The notes under the pieces: generated by a model
The model's database searches: none
What the model saw: only the letters and a program-made list of their open reading frames with translations
Told to the model about the DNA's origin: nothing
Position numbers and translations under genes: made by a program
Source: Anoplolepis gracilipes
Taxonomy: Eukaryota; Arthropoda; Insecta; Hymenoptera; Formicidae
Length of the DNA stretch: 64,000 nt
Direction of reading: 5' to 3'
Assembly: GCF_047496725.1 (NCBI RefSeq)
Contig: NC_132972.1
Location: 18,370,001 to 18,434,000 of the forward strand
Shown: piece by piece, positions 54,826-64,000 of the stretch
How the letters are laid out: each line of letters starts with the position of its first letter
How positions within the stretch are numbered: position 1 is the first letter of the stretch

Positions 54826-55982
54826 GAAATGAATTCGTCATCCTCGTCGTTCTCTTCGGAATGTTCGTAATTGTCGGATTTGCTTTCCTCTGACACCGAT
54901 TGTTTATCTTCTTTAATTAGTCCTACTTGTCCGTCGACCTTTCGATTAGTCGAATTAAATTTTTTTTTAACTCGATTCCTTGATTTTCTTATTTCTTGCA
55001 GAACAGTCTTTCGCGTAATGGCCTGCCTCCACACTGATAACATTTTATAATGCCTCTAGCATTTAATTTTGGACTGTCTTTTGAGACTGTTTTCGAAGCA
55101 GTATTAGACTTGAAGTTCTTAGAATTTTTACGATGAGTTTGAAAGATATCTTTTAAATTAATTCGCTGAAATGCTTTTGAAAGATTGCATCTTCGCTTGA
55201 TTTTTTAATGTCTTCGATGGTATTCCTTCGATTATATAATCAACTATTTCTTCTTCTGCAATTGGAACTTTATTTCCTTTAATCATTTTATCGTGGCAGT
55301 AGTCGCTAAATAATTCATTTTTTTCCCACATTCGATTTTCTTTCTAATCTGTTTAAAAGTTGGTTAAACATCGTGTTTATTTTCTCCAAAAGTCTATCCA
55401 CCTTCATCGACAAATGTTCAACTAGAGAAAAATACCAATCGGCTGCTTTCCCATGCAATTTCGACCCAACCAATATTTTTGCAGCATTTTCATCAAGCTC
55501 ATATGTATCTCTCAGTAAATTAATTTGAGCTCTCCAACGTTCAAAATCATCGCCTGAATCATTGTATTCACTGAGAAGATTGCTGACATTCTTGATATTC
55601 AATGTAGTTCGGGAAACTGTAGACAAACTATTTCTTGGGCTATTTCTTAGTGACGCTCGTAATAAATCATTTTCCCGACGTAATAGTTCGATCTCTCTTT
55701 GCATTATTTCACGTTCTCTTGATAATAATTCAATTTCTCGTTGAAAAAAATTATCACCTTCCGGAATGATCTCTCTTGCTCGTACAGTCTCCTCTTGATC
55801 GCCATCCTCAGAGTTATCTTCAAATATTTGCTGTTGAATTACTTCAGTCCCCAATCCAGGCCCCAGAAGGATCTGCCTAATGTATCCTTGCAATCAGTTC
55901 AGCCTTACATCTTGACGTAGACAATTGATGTTGTCGTAAAATATCTTTTAATTGTATCACACTAAGCGCATTTGCATCCATT
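54822..55982 (-). pseudogene. Gypsy 2 Gag with N-terminal SAP-like motif
   Basis: The start at 55982 reads MDANALSVIQLKDILRQHQL and then STSRCKAELIARI, a SAP-type helix-extended loop-helix that could bind DNA/RNA. A frameshift near 55890 moves to frame 55893-55315: a Glu/Arg coiled coil (QREIELLSREREIMQREIEL) and the capsid-like FERWRAQINLLRDTYELDEN. Later pieces include a degenerate Cys motif (CYQCGG-like, about 55030) and an acidic tail EHSEENDEDDEFIS ending at 54825. Confidence 0.7.
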
Positions 55983-56270
55983 TTGTCACAACTAGTACAA
56001 TAGATTTTCCTTGTATGCATACAGCAATACTTGTTTCAATAAATTCTTCCTTTTGCACGCACACAGCAATGCTAATATGCACACAGCAGTATTCGTCTCG
56101 TACGCACATAGCAGTACTAGATTCTTATATCCCACTTCTGAATTTGTAGCAAATAAACACAACTCAAATTTTATAAGAATCTTTTATATTTTTTAAATTG
56201 TATAACGTCCATTTATTATTTTCTTTTTTTTATATCTATGTAATGCCGCCTTATTTTATTTCACACCGCC

Positions 56271-56594
56271 GTGTTATACCCGCTCAACCAACTTCGCGCG
56301 CTACAAGATAGACAGAATTTACTTGATAGGACTGAGATTGTTTACAAAATTGACTGCAATGACTGTGACGCAACGTACATCGGACAAACTAAAAAACATT
56401 TAAACACACGGATAAAAGAACACAGAAATAACATAAAAATGCACGCTAGCAATCATTCGGTCATTAGCAAACATAGGACAGATTTCATGCATAATTTTAA
56501 CTGGTCAACACCGACAATATTGCATTGTGAAAAGCATATTAAAAAAAGAGAAATTGCAGAAATGTTTTTTATTAAGTTTTATGATAACAATTAA
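56271..56594 (+). pseudogene. Penelope-like element GIY-YIG endonuclease domain
   Basis: 107 codons. EIVYKIDCNDCDATYIGQTK, then KHLNTRIKEHRNNI: a GIY-YIG nuclease with the paired Cys (C-N-D-C) insertion typical of Penelope-like retroelements. The C-terminal KKREIAEMFFIKFYDN matches the usual closing helix. The RT part upstream is absent, so this is a 5'-truncated copy; the Met at the ORF start is incidental. Confidence 0.8.
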
Positions 56595-57120
56595 TTTAAA
56601 AAAAAGACATTAAAAATTTAAACCCGATTTATATAATAACATTCTCAGTTATTTTTAAAGAACTTTGATCTCAGGCGCGTTTTGTTTGTCACTGTTTTCG
56701 AAGATATGCTTAGTCTACTTTTTGACGTGTACGTGTGATGTTTAACTTACAACGCTTTAATTTTTTAACGTCTTGAAAGATACGTTTCATTTGCGAGCTC
56801 TGTTGTTAGAGTAAGATAAATGTTAACAAACATAACTTAATAATTATTAAAGTTATTTAATACTGTATTATGTCAATTCTTATGCAAATTGTTGATTTTT
56901 ACGTTTTAGACTTAAAAAGAACCTAAACCAAAGATCGAAACGTTGTCATCATAAAAAGCTTGTTCTAACTTTGAATAAATGAATTTAGCTTATTTCTGCC
57001 AGTTTGGTCGCTTAAATATCAAACCTTCCGAATCATTTCATCACTGGCAATATTAATTATTACTAAAAAATTATTTTGTATAAATTATTGTCAGGTTAAT
57101 ACAGGAAACTGTGACATTGA
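56595..57120. other. 3' flank of the Penelope-like element, AT-rich
   Basis: Non-coding. GATCGAAACGTTGTC (about 56933-56947) resembles the CGAAACGTT block common near Penelope-like 3' ends, where hammerhead ribozyme remnants occur. I could not find the partner CTGATGA core, so no ribozyme is called. The element probably ends before about 57100. Confidence 0.4.
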
Positions 57121-57141
57121 TAAAGATGAAATATTACTTAA

Positions 57142-57422
57142 ATGTACAAACTTGATGAAACAGATATGTTGGAAATTCAGACAGCTATTGATAACAATGC
57201 TTCTTCTGTTAATCTAGAAATAGATAACTATGAATATCGCTCTATGCCAATAACGGAAGAAAATGCATTTACGTATATTTGTGGATACTTATTAAAACGC
57301 TGTTTTATAAAGCATACATGTGAAACATGCCAATTACTACTTTTAGAAAAAAAGTAGTAATCTAAATACTTTAAAATTATATAGCTATTTTAGAGTATAT
57401 GATAAAATAGAAAATACATTTG
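57142..57422 (+). pseudogene. P/THAP9-like transposase C-terminal part, left piece
   Basis: MYKLDETDMLEIQTAIDNNA, then ENAFTYICGYLLKRCFIKHT and CETC, a stop at 57354, and a shifted continuation KLYSYFRVYDKIENTF to the LINE insertion at 57423. The order (Y-x-C/A-G-Y-L-x-x-K, K-H-x-C-x-x-C) is that of P-superfamily/THAP9-type transposase C-termini. The gene resumes at 62254. Confidence 0.6.
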
Positions 57423-57818
57423 GCCGTTTGGGACTTCCGCTTCCGGTGCGTTCAATGGTGATACGTGGCGAGTGAGAGATTTCTTCAAGTGAAGTGTACA
57501 AAGGTTATAGTAAGAGAGGAGGGCTGAGAGTGTGTGAGGGTGAAAGACGAAGAGTGAGGGTGACGGGTGAATGTGAAGAGAGCAGAGGGAGCGAGATATA
57601 GGGAGGAAGAGAGGATCAACAGGCAAGGAAAATAGTGACAATTAGGTATAGAGAATAGAATAGTGAAGAAGGGTAAGTGGGCAAGAGGAAGGAGGCATAG
57701 AGAGCTCAGGCATAGAGGAAGGAGTAGACAGAGGGATAAGACGGATCATAAGGGGATAAGGCGTGAACGTAGGGGGCGTTAGGAGAAAATAGAAAGGCGC
57801 GAGAAAAAGAAAGCATCA

Positions 57819-58410
57819 ATGGCGGAAGGTATAGGGAGAATCGGGAAGCTGGGAAAGGAGAGAAGAGGGAGCGAGGGGAATATGGAGGATTGGATAAAGA
57901 GGAAAAGAGAGGAGTGGGAGAGAAATGAGGAGCAGATATTTGTTAAAAGTAGAAAAACGGCTAGATCTCCGGACAGGAAAGAAGAGAGAGGGTTAGAGGA
58001 GATGATGAGGAGGTGAAAGGAAGAAATGGAGGGGATGATGAGAAAGGGAATGAAGGGGTGGAGAAAAGAGTTAAGAGGGATAGAAGAGAGATGAAAGGAG
58101 GAGAAGGAAGAATTAAAAAATTATATTAAGGGGTTAGAGAAGAGGGTAATAGAGTTAGAAAAGGGGAAGAAGGGGACGGGGGGAAGGAAAAAGGGGAAAG
58201 AGGGGAGATGGTGAGAAGGGTGAAAGAGATAGAAAGGAAGATGGAGATGAAAGATAAAGAAGAGAGAAGGAAGAATATAATAAGAGGAGCGAAGATTAAG
58301 AAAGGGAAAAGAAAGGAGATGGTGGAGGAGATCTTAAGGGACATAAGGGCGGAGGTGAAGGTAAAGGAGGTAAAAAAACTAGGAGGTGACAGGGAAAAGA
58401 TAGGGAAATG
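57819..58410 (+). pseudogene. LINE ORF1-like region
   Basis: MAEGIGRIGKLGKERRGSEG, then coiled-coil-like NYIKGLEKRVIELEKGKKG and a block of Lys/Arg/Glu-rich frames. It occupies the ORF1 position before the endonuclease and is low complexity because of the A+G bias. No RRM or zinc knuckle is evident; function assigned by position only. Confidence 0.4.
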
Positions 58411-58779
58411 GTGTTAGTGAGGCTGGAAGATGAGGAACAGAGAAGGGAGATATGGAAGAAAAAGAGTGAGCTGAGGGGGAGAAAAGAAAGAATTTTGGAA
58501 GACTGGACATGGCAGGAAAGGAGGATGAGATGGAAAATGGAAAAGATTGCAAGAAAGGAGAAGGCAGAAAGAAGGATAAGGATGGGGTACGGGAGGACGA
58601 TGATAGAGGATAAGTGGTGGAAATGAGATGAGGAAGAGGAAGGGTTGATAGATGAGGAAGGGTGGAGAAGAGGGGAAGAACAAAGGGGAAACTAGGGAGT
58701 AGGGTAAGTGAGGAGAGGAACAAGGCTGAAAAGAAAGGAAGAGAGGAAGAGAAAGGGGGAGAAGGGGAAGAGAGAGGAT

Positions 58780-59510
58780 GGAAAGTGGTTTTTTGGAATG
58801 TGGCAGGTTTGAAGAAAAAAGATGAAGAATTCTGGAAAGGGTTAAGAGAGTGAAATGTGGTGATGTTATCGGAGACGTGGTTAGATGAGAAGGGTTGGAA
58901 GAGAATGAAAAAGAGGTTACCAAATGAGCTAAAATGGGGGGTACAATTGGCAAAGAGGGAGGGAAAGAGAGAGAGGCCTAAAGGAGATATGTTGATGGGT
59001 ATAAGGAGAGAGTGGATAGAAAAAGGAAGTGAGATAGAAGGGGGAGTGAAAGATATAATGGTGGGGAGGGTGAAATGGAGGGAAGAAAAATGGAGGGTGA
59101 TAGGAGTATACGTGAGGGAGAGATTAGGGAGGATGACAAGGGAATTAGAGAGATGGGTAAGAGTGGAGGAAGAGGGAACGAAAACGTTAATAGGGGGGAA
59201 TTTCAATGCGAGGACGGCGGAGAGGGAGGAAGAGCAGATGAGGAAGAGCAGGAGGAGAAGGGAAGGCGATCGAAAGATAAAAAGAAGAATAGGGAGGGTA
59301 GATATCTGAATAGAATTTTTAAAGGAATGAGGGCTGGGAATCCTTAATGGGAGGACTACAGGAGATGAGGAAGGAGAGTTCACGTTCACAGGAGGGAAGA
59401 GTGATTGATTATGTAATAGGAGATGGGGAGGTGGAGGAAAAGATAAGGAATGTAAGGGTGGGGGATAAGAGAGATTCAGACCATCACCCGATAGAAGTAT
59501 GGGATAAGAG
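58780..59510 (+). pseudogene. LINE endonuclease (EEP) domain
   Basis: WKVVFWNVAGLKKKDEEFWK (fold start), VVMLSETWLDEKGWKRM (catalytic Glu), KTLIGGNFNARTAE (N-F-N for the usual D-F-N) and, in a further frame, VIDYVIGDGEVEEK with DSDHHPIEVW (Asp-His end motif, about 59476-59505). Stops at about 58853 and 59307 break the frame. Confidence 0.8.
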
Positions 59511-60079
59511 GAGAAGGAAGAGGTAGGGAGGAGAGAAAAAGGAGAGAGAGGTTCTGGAGAAGTGTATGGGATGAGGAGGAAAAAAGAAGTTCAGAGAAAA
59601 GCTGGGAGAGATAGAACGAAGAAGCAAGAAGAATGAAGGATGGGAAGAAATCGAAAAAAAGATAAAGGAGGCAATAAAGGTGATGGAGGAGGGAAGGGGA
59701 AGAAGAGATAGGGGGAAAGAAGGTTGGTGGGATGTGGAGTGTAGAGAGAGGAAGAGAGCAGTAAGGAAAGAGTTAAGGATTTGGCGAAAGGAAGGAGGAG
59801 AGGGGGAGAGGTATAAGAGAAAGAAGGGGGAGTATAAGGAGTTGTGTGAAAGGAAAAAGAAAGAAGATAATGAAAAATGGGAGAAAAGGGCAAGGGAAAT
59901 TAAGGAGGGGGAAGTATGGGAATTAGTAAATAAAGAGAGGAAAAGAGGTAGAAAGAGAGTAATTGAAGATATCGAGATGGATGAGTGGAGGGAACACTTT
60001 ATGAGGTTGCTGGGGGAAGTTGAGGAAAGGGTGGTAAGGGGGTATAGGGAGAGGAGGAGGAAGAGATAGACTTAGAAGA

Positions 60080-61650
60080 ATTTAGAGAAGTGATAGGGAG
60101 AATAAAGAATGAGAAAGCAACGGGAATAGATGGGATACCAGGGAAAGTGTGGAAGTACGGAGGAAGGAGGTTAGAGAGGTGGACATAGGAGTTTTGTAAT
60201 AGGGTATGGGGAGGGGATAGGTGGCCTGAGGGATGGAAGGAGGGGATGATAATACCAATAAAAAAGGGGGAGGGAGTGGGAGACTACAGGGGGGTGACAC
60301 TGATGCCAACATTATATAATACATCTTGTGTATGCGGCAATACTGGCGGAAAAACTGAGAGAAGAAGTGGAGGGGAAAGGAATTGTACCGCCGAATCAGA
60401 CGGGATTTAGGAAGGGGATGGGGACGATGGATAAAATATATGTATTGAATTATCTGATAGGGAGGCAATTGGAGGGGAGAAGAGGGATGGTGGCATTATG
60501 CATGGACTTGACGGCAGCGTTTGATTCAGTAAATAGAGGGATAGTAATGGAAATGATGAGAGGGCGGGAAGTGAGAGAAGGACTGATAAGGAGGATAGAG
60601 GAGACTGGGAGAGACAAAAAGTAGGGTAAGGATAGAGCAGCGAATGGGGGAGAGTTTTTGGACGGGGAGGGGAATGAAGCAAGGATGCCCGCTAAGCCCG
60701 ATGTTATTCAATATATTGATTGCAGATCTGGAGGAGGAAATGGGAAAAGTAAAGTGGAGAGGGGTTGTGTTAGGGGGAGAGAGAATATACACGCTGGCGT
60801 ATGCGGATGACTTAGTGCTGGTGACGGAAGATGAGAAAGGAATGAGAAGTATGATGGATAGGCTAGAGGTATATGGATAGAAAGGGGCTAGAAGTGAATA
60901 TAAGGAAGACGAAGATTATGAGGTTCAGGAGAGAGAGGGGAGGAAGGATGTCAAAGAGGAGCTGGAGATGGAAAGGGAAGGAAGTGGAAGAGGTAAAGAA
61001 ATATAGATATTTAGGATATACGCTACAGAGAAATGGGGGACAGGAGACACAGGTGAGGGAAAGGGTTAGGACGGCAGCTTCAATAATGGGACAGGTATGG
61101 GGGATAGGAAAGGTAAGATTTGGAAGGGACTGAGGAAGGAGGATATGGCTCTTTGACAGGCTGGTATGGACGGTATTGGGGTATGGGGTAGAGATATGGA
61201 GATGGAGAGAGAGGGAGGGGATGGAGAAACTAGAATAGAGACACTTAAGGTGGGTACTGGGAGTGGATAGCAGGACACCAGGATACATGATAAAGAAAGA
61301 ACTACAGAGGGAGAAAATAAGAGTGAAAGCGAGAAGAAGAGCATGGGACTACGAGAAAAGGTTAAGGGAAGGAAGGGGGGTTGAGTTAGCAAGGTGTCTA
61401 GAAGAGATAAGAGATAGGAGCAAAGTAGGGGAGGTTGGGTCGAAGTGGGAGGAGGAAAGCGAAGGGTTTTTTAAAAATAGAGGGATAAGAATGAAGGAGA
61501 TGGAGGAAAAGGAAAAGACGGGGGAGGACTGGTATAAGGGAATAGAAGATAGCGACAAAGAGAGGCAGAGGAAAGAAAGAAGGGGAAGGATAGAGGAGGC
61601 TAGATTTAATAGATGGTATAAAAAAGTTAAGGGATACCGGAATATTTAAA
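60080..61650 (+). pseudogene. LINE reverse transcriptase
   Basis: RIKNEKATGIDGIPGKVWKY (about 60100-60160), then WPEGWKEGMIIPI and VGDYRGVTLM, NQTGFRKGMGTMDKIYVLNY (frame 60328-60624), CMDLTAAFDSVNRG (first Asp), RGMKQGCPLSPMLFNILIAD and LAYADDLVLVTEDEKGM (frame 60644-60880, catalytic YADD at about 60798-60812), then YRYLGYTLQRNGGQETQVRE and a long basic C-terminal region to about 61650. Breaks near 60300, 60625, 60880 and 61130. Confidence 0.85.
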
Positions 61651-61719
61651 GAAGGAATGGGGAGAGAACAGATAGGAAAGGGTGGCTAGATTTAGATTGG
61701 GGGGAGATGAAGGAGAGTA

Positions 61720-61812
61720 GGTACTGCGAAGAGCAGGGGAAAAGACAATGTAGACTATGTAGAGGGCAGGAGGAGACGTGGGAGCATATATGGGAGGGTT
61801 GTAGGAAGTGAA
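61720..61812 (+). pseudogene. LINE C-terminal Cys/His motif
   Basis: YCEEQGKRQCRLCRGQEETW followed by EHIWEGCRK: C-x2-C...H-x4-C, the zinc motif that closes many APE-type LINE proteins. The frame ends at a stop just after (TGA near 61810). Confidence 0.65.
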
Positions 61813-62253
61813 AGAGAGGAGAAGGGAGCTGGCAGGATAATGTGAAATGGGTTCTGGGAGAGGAGAGGAAGAGAGAGGAATGGATAAGGAAGGTGGAGAG
61901 AGAGAGAGATGGGAGGGAGGAAAGTGATAGGAGAGAGAATGAATGAGGGGGAGAGAATGAGAGTGAATGGTAGGATGAAAGGAGAGAATGGAATCGAGGG
62001 GAAGGGAAAGAGAAAGGAAAATAAAGTTTTTAAGGCAAGAGGAAGCAGAAGTCCGGCGGAAAGAGGGTGGTGTGTGTGTGTAGGGAGGGTATGCGATTGG
62101 GGGGGGACATAGAAGGGTCGCCCACGATCGCAAGCCCTTCAAAAAACAAGTTAGGTTAAGTTAAGATACGTTTAGCGGTAAGTTAGGTTAAGGAAATTTT
62201 GTATCGAGTTGAAAACCCCAAGGGGAATCAATAAATATACCTATCTATCTATT

Positions 62254-62510
62254 TACATTTGACTGTTTGCTTATTCCAAGTTCTCTATTTCTACAATATA
62301 TTTAAAAAATACATACAAAATTTTTTGAAAATTTCTTTATTATTAAACAATTTAATATAATGCAAAATTTGACATCTATTCTTTCAAAAATAGAATTTTC
62401 TCGTCCATGTAATAATTTTCCGAAAATTTATTTAATTAAACTTTATATTAGAATCCGTATATTTTATAATCGAGATTTCAAAGAACAAAGAAAACATAAT
62501 AAAAAATAAC
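62254..62510 (+). pseudogene. P/THAP9-like transposase C-terminus, right piece
   Basis: Continues ENTF with DCLLIPSSLFLQYI, one stop, then LTSILSKIEFSRPCNNFPKI and YLIKLYIRIRIFYNRDFKEQ up to the stop at 62508. The F-P-K-x-Y-L-I-K-L-x-I-R-I-R block is what I know as the end of ant P-like transposases. Joined to 57142-57422 it gives one continuous C-terminal region, which proves the LINE insertion. Confidence 0.65.
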
Positions 62511-63067
62511 AATTCTACATAATAAATAAAAGTTTATTAATATTAATCTTCATATTTATTAATATTCATAATATTTATATGATAATAGTTATACATATGT
62601 ATATATGTATAATATTATGTTTCATAATATACATAGTTTAAAATTTGCCGCGCGCTTATCCTGGCACGTATTGGCCGATCTTTATTAATTTATATCTCAT
62701 TAATTATTGCGAATTTAGCAAAATGATATAAGATTTTTCTCTTCAGTTTAACACGATCTATCTACCCACGAGAGTTGATCCGCCAATTCGGGGACACCCT
62801 GTATATCGATCCCGTGGACGTAACAATGTTTATCAATTTTAACATCTTCCAAAAAGTATAATAGCATCGATATTGATATTACTACTCGAAGTATTTATAT
62901 TTATACTTATAAATGTATCAATTTATTCATGTATAATTTATCGATTATATATCAATATATTTCTATATTTCTATATGTAAATAAAATGTCTTTTTTATTT
63001 TAAATGTGTCCAACTATATATTTTTGCTTTTAATATTTAATTAATATATATAATGTTTATTCTTATA
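62511..63067. other. AT-rich, with an LTR-like end at about 62829
   Basis: No gene. GGACACCCTGTATATCGATC (about 62790-62809) then CCGTGGACGTAACA (to about 62829) looks like the terminal part of an LTR-like element of the TGTTACGTCC type found elsewhere in the window. Its other end was not identified. The remainder is AT-rich. Confidence 0.4.
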
Positions 63068-64000
63068 GGATTACATAAAGATGGCGGATGGAGAAAATGG
63101 GCGAGTTAAGAAATCGGATTATTTTTGAGGTTTTTAGAAGGATAGGGAAAGTGGAAAATAAAAAGGACAGATGGGAGAGCGGAAGGACAGTGCTGTGAGT
63201 GAAAGTGGAATGAAGGAAAAGGTCAAGCAGGGAAAAGAAATATAAGGACGAGAAAATTGGAACAAGAGAATGGAGAAGGATGACGTGGAAGAATTGGGAA
63301 GTGAAGGAACGAGAGGAAGGTGGAGCGAGGAGAAAAGGAGTGGATGCGAGAAGACGGAGGAAGTTGGTAGAGGAATATAGGATGAATTTGGTGAGAAGTG
63401 AGACAGAAGAAGAGAAAAGAAGGAAAAATGGTCAGAATGAGAATGGAGCCAAGAGGTGAAAAGGGGAAGGAGAAGACGGCAGAGGCAAGTCGGTACGGAA
63501 GAGCGGAGCAGAAGGGCGGCATGGCGGAGGGAAAGGGGAGTGGAGTAATGGCAGCGGACGACAGGTGGCGATAAGCGGTGGAAAGAGATGCAAAACCGAG
63601 AGATGGATCCGATAGATCGATATCGGAAGAAAGATGGTGGAGATATCGATCATAATAGGGGTGAGAAGAAGGGCTAAAGCATAAACGGTGTCAGGTTGAG
63701 AGAGAAAAGAGGAACAGTGAGGTTAGAAGTGCAAGTGTTACGTGAAAGAAGAAGAAAGAGAGAGGAAATGAGGAAAAAGGGACAGGGAGAGATGGAGGAG
63801 CTGAGGGGGATAAGGAATGAGATGAGAGAGTTGAAGGAGTGCTTGGGGGAAGTGTTAGTGGTGGTAAGAAAGATTTGCGGAGAGCTAGAGGTGAGGAGAG
63901 AAAACAGGGAAGGAAAGGTGGAGTGTGAGAGGAGAGAAAAGGCAAAAAAGGAAGAAAAGGAGAGAAGAGCGGCGGAATGGCAAGGGGAAGAAGAGAGAGG
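63068..64000 (+). mobile_element. Purine-rich LINE, 5' end (runs off window)
   Basis: From AAAGATGGCGGATGGAGA at about 63077 the plus strand is A+G-rich and matches 22950-23850 in order. The ORF1-like start at about 63792 (MEELRGIRNEMRELKECLGE, then VVVRKICGELEVRRE) is a coiled coil. No TSD can be seen because the 3' end is outside the window. Confidence 0.65.

Larger units (their letters stand above)
50650..56230 (-). mobile_element. Gypsy retrotransposon 2, minus strand, interrupted
   Basis: SAP-type Gag start, Gag, protease, RT and RNase H in order from 55982 down to about 50650, with a 2.5 kb LTR-like insert at 50719-53254 inside RNase H. Integrase is missing: the element stops at RRFRIYLQ of RNase H. 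A TTCAGAAGTGGGAT-like stretch (complement of about 56121-56136), which commonly follows Gypsy 5' LTRs, suggests that the 5' LTR end lay near 56146. Confidence 0.8.
57423..62253 (+). mobile_element. Purine-rich APE-type LINE, 4.83 kb
   Basis: Near full-length non-LTR retrotransposon in a P-like transposase pseudogene, with target duplication TACATTTG (57415-57422 and 62254-62261). Order: purine-rich 5' region, ORF1-like region (57819-58410), endonuclease (58780-59510), RT (about 60080-61650), Cys/His motif (about 61725-61805), 3' UTR, GAGTTGAAAACCCCAAGGGG, AATAAATA and a (CTAT)n tail. The plus strand is overwhelmingly A+G throughout. Frequent short frameshifts make it inactive. Confidence 0.88.

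Noticed and set aside
56933..56960. Hammerhead ribozyme of the Penelope-like element
   Set aside because: Only a CGAAACG-like half is visible; the CTGATGA core and stems were not found.
58379..59389. 336-codon Ser/Pro/Leu-rich frame on the minus strand
   Set aside because: Antisense shadow of the purine-rich LINE coding strand; no domain.
60863..62142. Long minus-strand frames rich in Ser/Pro/Leu
   Set aside because: Same antisense shadow effect of the A+G-rich LINE.
62148..62190. Second telomeric repeat (AAGTTAGGTTAAGTTAAG...)
   Set aside because: Only two degenerate TTAGG units mixed with TTAAG; it belongs to the 3' UTR of the LINE.

Overview
The window is a transposon-dense, gene-poor piece of an insect nuclear genome. 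I read it as Hymenoptera and probably an ant, because of the (TTAGG)n telomere-type repeat, the insect-type rDNA, and transposase and DUF4806-like families that I associate from memory with ant genomes. The species cannot be named. I found no intact single-copy host gene, no convincing tRNA and no CRISPR array. Nearly everything recognisable is a dead or fragmentary mobile element, often one inside another.

Layout: 1-2213 is the 3' end of 5.8S, all of ITS2 and about the first 1 kb of 28S rRNA, cut off by repeats. 2860-6607 is a decayed Helitron with a clear 3' hairpin-CTAG end and a (TTAGG)n block inserted in its Rep gene. 7238-9194 is an LTR-like insertion without coding capacity. 9195-12434 is AT-rich unassigned DNA with hairpins and local repeats. 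12437-19515 is a mariner with 26-bp inverted termini. Its transposase gene is split by a 5.5 kb non-coding element (13074-18574), and a hAT-type foldback element (19084-19385) sits at its start codon. 19548-23850 holds LINE fragments, a P-like transposase scrap and AT-rich repeats. 23860-26877 is a broken RTE-type LINE. 27060-30362 is a decayed DDE (MULE/NOF-like) transposase gene interrupted by a foldback array of minisatellite repeats.

30600-37887 is a Polinton/Maverick remnant. The leftward half carries integrase with chromodomain, a small conserved ORF, a DUF8207-like ORF and the packaging ATPase. The rightward half carries a small ORF, a one-frame protein joining a PLA2-like domain, a pX-like segment and an adenain-like protease, then penton, major capsid and a conserved ORF of unknown role. 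No protein-primed DNA polymerase is seen. 38183-41340 holds a repeat shared in inverted orientation with the 16.5-17.4 kb region, a hAT-like transposase and a second Polinton scrap.

41900-50642 contains two inverted copies of a cassette (transposase-like gene plus DUF4806-like gene) flanking a Gypsy element (from 43461). That Gypsy is itself hit by a solo LTR (46810-47593) and a 5'-truncated LINE (48385-49112). 50650-56230 is a second Gypsy on the minus strand, cut in its RNase H by a 2.5 kb LTR-like element (50719-53254). 56271-57100 is a Penelope-like 3' end with a GIY-YIG domain. 57142-62510 is a P/THAP9-like transposase fragment split by a 4.8 kb purine-rich LINE. A second copy of that LINE type begins at about 63068 and runs off the window.

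The main value of the window is its insertion archaeology. At least six nested insertions can be resolved with target duplications or by restoring the host reading frame, which gives a relative age order for the elements.
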